Assembly (NCBI GenBank): GCA_026018925.1
Contig: JAKSZU010000026.1
Coordinates: forward strand, 13,693,127-13,757,126
Reading direction: 5' to 3'
Length of the DNA: 64,000 nucleotides
Source: Tupaia tana
Taxonomy: Eukaryota > Chordata > Mammalia > Scandentia > Tupaiidae
Shown here: one piece after another, positions 59,466-64,000 of the stretch
Numbering within the stretch: position 1 is the first letter of the stretch
How the letters are laid out: the number at the start of each line of letters is the position of its first letter
Notes under the pieces: generated by a model
What the model was told of the DNA's origin: nothing
The model's input: the letters and a program-made list of their open reading frames with translations, nothing else
Databases searched by the model: none
Translations under genes and position numbers: made by a program

Positions 59466-59590
59466 ATATTTTTTAATCTGACCAGAGAGAAAGAGAAAGC
59501 AAGAAAGCAAGCTGCCAGGTCCAGGACTCGAACCCTGGACAGCCATGTGGGAATTCAGCCCCTATAACCACCATGCCACCTGCCAGCCCC
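59466..59590 (-). mobile_element. tSINE-S
   Basis: TTTTTTAATCTGACCAGAGAG, CCAGGTCCAGGACTCGAACC (B box complement intact) and CATGCCACCTGCCAGCCCC. Tail T-run is short. Confidence 0.88.
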
Positions 59591-59593
59591 ATT

Positions 59594-59735
59594 GCTGTTA
59601 TCTCCATTTTACACAGAGGAACTGCAAGGCTCAGAGAGGTAAAGCAGTTGGCCTAACATCACACAGCCAGCAAGGAGCAGAGCCAAATGAGAACCCAGGT
59701 GTGCAGAGTTCAAATTCCAAGTATAGCTCTTAACA
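59594..59735 (-). repeat. MIR SINE
   Basis: TTATCTCCATTTTACACAGAGG, AAGGCTCAGAGAGGTAAAGC, CACACAGCCAGCAAGGAGC and AGAACCCAGGTGTGCAGAG. Confidence 0.85.
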
Positions 59736-60035
59736 CCAGGCTTTCAAAGGCAGCCCTGGCAGCTGAGTGACAGAAGTCATGCAAGGCAGCATGAGTCAAA
59801 GGGAGAGAAAAATGGTAACTTTTCCAAGTCTTTCTTTGGCTTCTGTGTTGGGGAGGTCTAGCTCTGAGGCTGGGAGCCGAGTGGTGTGATTGCCGTTTCT
59901 TCCCGTCCATGTGTGCATCCTGTTCCTCTCTTGCCTGGGATGTTCCAGGATTCTCTAGTTTAATTGTCTTTCTCTCTCCCTGGCCCACCTCCTCTTCCCC
60001 ATCTCGTCCAGTCCCCGGGGTTCCCAAAGATGCCA
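59736..60035. other. Unannotated unique sequence
   Basis: No repeat recognised. A 108-residue minus-strand open frame (59710-60036) has no domain. Confidence 0.35.
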
Positions 60036-60370
60036 TCCGGTAGGATAATTAAAGTTCCCCTCCTGTTAGCATCTCGCCCTGAGCCCTCCAGCAGCTGTTC
60101 AGCCAGAGCCGGCCTGGGCGGGCCGCACAAAAGCTTTGCTGATAATTGTGTCTTGGAGCTGCGCGCGTGCGTGTGTGCGCGAGTGTGCGTGTGCATGGCC
60201 AGCATGCGCCTGGTCTCAGCCCACCCCCTTGGGCGGGGGCCATGGATTCATTACAGATTTTTCTTGGTGGTGCTGAGAGGCGGGAGGGAAAGGGGACCAG
60301 ATGGCAGACAGGCGGGTGGCGGCCGGCCCTGCCTCCTCCTCCTCTCACCAACCAGATGCCCTAGGAACAA
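60036..60370. other. GC-rich, CpG-bearing stretch, possible regulatory element
   Basis: CCGGCCTGGGCGGGCCGC, CTGCGCGCGTGCGTGTGTGCGC, GGGCGGGGGCC and GGCGGCCGGCC stand out against the window's CpG-poor unique DNA. No SINE is present to explain the CpGs. Also carries GCTTTGCTGATAATTGTG. No exon can be demonstrated. Confidence 0.35.
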
Positions 60371-60878
60371 GGGCCCAGAGGCAGAGGCAGGATTAGAGGG
60401 GGAAACTCCGTATCAATTAGTGTCAAAGCCCTGAGAGTGAGTGGGGGAGGGGTGGCCAGTTGACTCTGGCTGGTGGAGGAGGGGAGAGAGCATGGTGGAG
60501 GAGGCACTGCAGACCACAAAGGGTTAACACGCATCCTCACAGGGACCTGGGAGCAAGGACTAGAATCACCTTCAGAAACCATCAAGGTCATCACCCTCCT
60601 TTCAGAGAGGGGTAAACTGAGGCCTGGGGAGGAAGGGGGGCCTACCTCAGGTCTGGCAGCTCCCGGACTGGCAGGTATGTGTGTATCTAAAACCCAGAAG
60701 GGAGGAAGAGATGGAGGAGAAAGGATTGGGGCTCTAATGCAACTATTAGAGCACCAATATCAGGTTTTGTATACTATTAAATAATATTAGATAATGCTAA
60801 TAGATATTAGGTCATATTAGCAATGTTGTTATTAATATCCTTGTAATAACCAAACGCTCTAGCAGCAATGGTATCACT
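60371..60878. other. Unannotated sequence with MIR-like words
   Basis: CTTTCAGAGAGGGGTAAACTGAGGCCTGGGG (60600s) is a MIR-like reverse core fragment. The rest is unrecognised. Confidence 0.35.
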
Positions 60879-60938
60879 GCTGCACACCCTCTATCTGCCA
60901 AATGGCCCTCCAATGGCCTGATGTGTTAGATCTCAAGG
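60879..60938 (-). repeat. MIR fragment, part 1
   Basis: Short decayed stretch before the SINE. Assignment rests on its continuation at 61199-61320. Confidence 0.4.
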
Positions 60939-61197
60939 GACCAGCAGATGGAATAATGGTTACATCGCTGGATTCCTATGTAGTTGACCACGGTTCGAGT
61001 CCCGGACCTGGAGCTTAAAACTCATGCTGGGTGTGTAGGCCCAAAATCCCAAGAGAAGAGTGGAGGAGAACGGATTGCAGTATGGCCATTTCCCTGGAGG
61101 ATGATTTTTCACTTCCTATCTCTCTGTCTCTCTCTGGAGAGTGCACATGCCCTATAGCAAAAATCTCTCTATAAAAATAAATGAATGAATAAATAAA
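60939..61197 (+). mobile_element. tSINE-A
   Basis: GGACCAGCAGATGGAATAATGG head, B box CGGTTCGAGTCCCGG intact, CATGCCCTATAGCAAAAATCTC and an ATGAATGAATAAATAAATA tail. TSD TAGATCTCAA (60928-60937) / TAGATCTTAA (61199 on). Confidence 0.92.
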
Positions 61198-61198
61198 T

Positions 61199-61320
61199 AG
61201 ATCTTAATGGCCTTGTTTTATAGGTGACAAAGCTGAGAATCAGGGAGGGGAATCAGGCTCCCAACATTGAATAGTCAATAAAGAGGAAGCTGATCTTTGA
61301 ACCCAGAACTGGGCCAACCA
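61199..61320 (-). repeat. MIR fragment, part 2
   Basis: GCCTTGTTTTATAGGTGACAAAGCTGAGAATCAGG and CTGATCTTTGAACCCAGAAC are reverse MIR core and head. Confidence 0.7.
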
Positions 61321-61544
61321 AAAAGCCAGGCTGGTCTACACCCCCTTGAGGTGAGACTGGGTTCATACTGGTTTAGAGGGGTAGTGCTTCTAAGCCTTCA
61401 CTCCTTTTACCCAAAACAGGAACTGAATTTTACCCCAATTTCAAGGCCCATGACCAAAATTCAAGTTCAGACTTGTTTCCAAGCTGTGCGACGTTGGGAA
61501 AGTCACTGAACTCTCTGAAACTGTTTCCTCTCTATCTAACGATG
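61321..61544. other. Unannotated sequence with a plus-strand MIR-like core
   Basis: GCTGTGCGACGTTGGGAAAGTCACTGAACTCTCTGAAACTG (61480-61525) resembles a plus-strand MIR core. Confidence 0.5.
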
Positions 61545-61800
61545 CCATCCAACAATAGTGGATTGGTACATTTCTTTTGATACAGGTCTATAGAAAAGCA
61601 TGCAGGCTTTAAAAATGAGGAACTGGATGGATATTTACATAGGAACATACTCAGGCTGTTCTGTCAAAAAGAAAAATTCTAAATCTGTAATAAAACAACA
61701 TGTCTAATATTATCCCTTATTGTTAAACACAAAGAGAGAGAGATGACAAAATGAGAGAGAAAATTAGAGTCAGTGAGTCTGGATGGACTAATCCCCAAAT
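61545..61800 (+). repeat. Old L1 3' fragment
   Basis: ATAGAAAAGCATGCAGGCTTTAAAAATGAGGAACTGGATGG and TCAGGCTGTTCTGTCAAAAAGAAAAATTC fit the L1 end of ORF2. Confidence 0.6.
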
Positions 61801-61831
61801 ATCCATGATAGTTATCCCATGTAGTGATATT

Positions 61832-61857
61832 TGTGTGTGTGTGTGTGTGTGTGTGCG
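61832..61857. repeat. (GT)n microsatellite
   Basis: TTTGTGTGTG run of about 12 GT units ending GTGCGCATTGG, immediately before a SINE T-run. Confidence 0.88.
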
Positions 61858-61870
61858 CATTGGTTTTTTT

Positions 61871-62149
61871 TTTTTTTTTTTTTTTTTTTTCTTTTTTTGG
61901 AGAGGTTTTTGCTATAGGGCGCGTGCGCTCGCCAGACAGACAGAGAGAGACAGAGAGATAGAAAGCAGGAAATCACCCCCCAGGGGGGATGGCCACGCCG
62001 CAATCCCTTCTCCTCCATTCTCCTCTCGGGATCTTGGGCACGCACGCACACGCGCCCAGCGTGAGTTTAAGCCGCCGGGTCTGGGACTCGAACCGCGGTC
62101 GACTACGTGGGAGTCCAGCGACATAGCCATTACGCTAACTGCTGGTCCC
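61871..62149 (-). mobile_element. tSINE-A, very young copy
   Basis: T-run of about 25, every functional part intact (A box TAGCGTAATGG, B box GGTTCGAGTCC on the minus strand, hairpin, CpG-rich terminus). Flanks GCGCATTGGTTTTT / GTGCATTGGTTTTTT form the TSD. Shares AGAGATAGAAAGCAGGAAATC with the copy at 1262-1546. Confidence 0.95.
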
Positions 62150-62640
62150 TGTGCATTGGTTTTTTACAAAGTTTTGTATTAATAAAAGTGACAAATGTTG
62201 GCCAGATGCCTCTCATCCATTGTAGAGTGGCTAATTTGAGTAAACATGGTGACTTTTAGACACATGTAGAAATGTGGTTTTGTGAGCTGTTACTTGTACA
62301 GTGATAAAAGTAATTTATATGTGAACATGTTAGCTGTTTAGAATTGCAGAGCAGGATTGGTCTAAAGGAAGGAACATGTGTTTAATCAGAATTTGTCTAA
62401 AAAGATTAGAAAAAGAACTTATATAGAATTACATGCCTCTAGGTGTTTTTTTAATATCTTTAGTTGCTTAACATCTGAAAACAACTGGCGATATATATTT
62501 GTTTGTTTGTTTTGTTTGTTTGTTTTAAAGAATAAACCTGGGACTGGTTTGGGGTTGTGGCTATCTCTATCAGAGAAGTCAAGTCTATTTAATTTTTACT
62601 TTTTTTCTACATGTGTCTAAAATTCACCATATTTATTCAG
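62150..62640. other. Unannotated AT-rich sequence, possibly old L1
   Basis: A GTTT tandem run lies at 62500-62525, and AACCTGGGACTGG resembles the L1 3' UTR weakly. No firm call. Confidence 0.35.
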
Positions 62641-63385
62641 ATTAGCTGCTTTGTGCAGTCCATCTTGCACAGTGCTGAGCATCGGGAGGATCAGGGTCTG
62701 ACTGCACACTGTAAAGTGACCCATGCATGCATAGGGTGTTTTGTGGGTGGGCTGGGTAGTGACACGACATGGGCTGGGGTCAGGTCTATCGTTCGGTTAG
62801 ATACTGGGCCACTTCCATGGGTCAGGCCAAAGTCAAAAAGAACCAGTGTCTCAGGGGTTGCTGGGGAGGGAAGGGTTAATGCGCAAATCCAGAAAGCTGA
62901 CCCTGGGGTGGCCCACTTAGGAGACCATCTGCCAGCAGGCCTGCAGCTGCCAATCCCAGGCAGGCCCTGCCTTCTCTCAGGCTCCTCCCAGCCCACACAG
63001 CTTGGGGGCAGCTCAGATGCCTCTGCCTTGGCCCCTGTCTCCAGCCGCAGGGATCTGGCCTGGCAGAATTGTTGCATCTCATCTCGTCCTGTCCCCAGCG
63101 CAGAGGTTATAAATGCTTCCTCGCCTGGGCTCTCATCTGACCAATGGAAAAGGTGATGGTTTTGGCTTGGCCACAATGGCACACAGAGAGCACCACTGCC
63201 TGGGAGGCTGGGAGCCGTGTGGGAGGTACAGGTTCTGTTTCTGGGCCCATGGGTCCAGGCATGGTGGTATGCTCCTGGCATCCTGGCTAGAGGATCCCAA
63301 CACAGTGAAACCCTGGGACAAATGCTACCACTGTCTCTCTCCTTTTCTCCCTCCCTCTCTCCTTCATAAAGGGAAAAAGAAAATT
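62641..63385. other. Unannotated GC-richer sequence
   Basis: Two large overlapping opposite frames (62611-63156 plus, 181 residues; 62691-63281 minus, 196 residues) have no recognisable domain and no supporting gene structure. 63200-63385 ends in CT-rich sequence and CTTCATAAAGGGAAAAAG, which could be a decayed SINE-B-like tail. Confidence 0.35.
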
Positions 63386-63387
63386 AA

Positions 63388-63478
63388 AGAGAAGAAAAGG
63401 CGGTGGGCTTCCCATTGTATAGCTGAGGAACTGAGTCTCTGAGAAGCCCAATGACTTGGCCAAGGACACACATTCTCC
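63388..63478 (-). repeat. MIR core fragment
   Basis: CTTCCCATTGTATAGCTGAGGAACTGAG, CTCTGAGAAGCCCAATGAC and TGGCCAAGGACACAC. Confidence 0.75.
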
Positions 63479-64000
63479 TTGGAAGACAGCCTAGGCTCCT
63501 GAAAGGAAGCAACACCCCCCAGGCCCTGATATTCTTCCCACAGGCAGTAACTCCTCCAAGAGACAGTGAGGAGCTAGAAAGGGGACATCCCCAAGGATGT
63601 GGGGCTGCCTGGGGGAGGACAGCAGAGAGCCCTATACAGGAGTCCAGGGAATGGGGTTTGAGTCCTGCTCTGTCTCCTTCTCTGCACCATCAGCCGTCGA
63701 TTGAGAAGGTCTCAAAACGTCCTTCCCACCTTTTCACTGTGAGATACCCATGGTCTCTGGCTACTTCCTGACCCCAGTAAATGGGTACAACGAGCAGTGA
63801 CTCCTAGCATTGCTTCTGAACTCCATCACTCACATCCTGGCATCAGATCCTGGCAGACCAGAGAGGAGAGGGAAAAGAGTTAAATTGAGGGGCAGATGGG
63901 AGAGGCACAGAATCCTCCCTGGAAACTGCCCAAATGTCAGACTGAGCAGCTCAGGACTGGCGGCAAAAGGAGGCAGAGCGAGAACCGAAAGCTCTCAGAG
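63479..64000. other. Unannotated sequence to the end of the window
   Basis: No repeat or gene recognised. A 106-residue open frame (63451-63771) overlaps the MIR and has no domain. Confidence 0.35.

Noticed and set aside
62611..63281. Opposing open frames of 181 and 196 residues as a possible gene
   Set aside because: They overlap each other on opposite strands, have no recognisable domain, no visible splice structure and average composition for GC-richer DNA.

Overview
The window reads as non-coding nuclear DNA of a placental mammal. It carries ancient mammal-wide repeats (MIR, L2, MER20 and MER5 hAT elements, MaLR-type LTRs), old L1 fragments, one better preserved L1 3' end, and a processed copy of the mammalian SUMO2 mRNA. 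On top of these lie dozens of copies of a tRNA-derived SINE that is not Alu, B1/B2, Can-SINE, VES, the hedgehog SINE or any other family I can name with confidence. I therefore cannot name the order or species. I see no intact protein-coding gene, rRNA, functional tRNA gene or CRISPR array. Nearly all long open frames are translations of SINEs, microsatellites or the minisatellite.

Names used below. tSINE-A is the long element of about 240-280 bp: a tRNA-like head with an A box of the TAGCGTAATGG type and a B box of the GGTTCGAGTCC type, a body with a C/G-run hairpin (CCCCCCTGGGGGG), a CT-rich stretch, and a terminus like CCCTATAGCAAAAACCTCTC followed by an A-rich tail. tSINE-S is the short element of about 120-190 bp: the same head joined directly to a CT-rich tail. 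SINE-B is a second, older type whose head lacks a clear B box. Minus-strand copies start with T-runs and end at GCTGGTCCC.

Layout. 1-9.6 kb: SINE-dense, with MIR and L2 fragments, an L1 3' end (4.9-5.7 kb) and a mariner-like MITE. 9.6-14 kb: MER20, another hAT remnant, the SUMO2 processed pseudogene (10302-11503), a MaLR LTR and a long L2. 14-23.9 kb: SINEs, MIRs, a pyrimidine-rich tract and repeat-poor stretches. 24028-25244: a minisatellite of 29 units of 42 bp. 25.9-33.6 kb: SINEs inserted into decayed L1 and an LTR, ending in an AT-rich array. 33.6-48.5 kb: mixed unique DNA, SINEs, a second AT/CA array, L2 and MIR. 48.5-62.2 kb: the youngest SINE copies, a SINE-split LTR, and a MER20 split by another hAT element. 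62.2-64 kb: mostly unannotated unique sequence.

There is no gene network to describe. The structure is a record of retroposition: old elements split by younger SINEs with readable target-site duplications (TSDs), microsatellites growing from retroposon tails, and two recent tSINE-A lineages. All family names are from memory of consensus sequences, without a database search.
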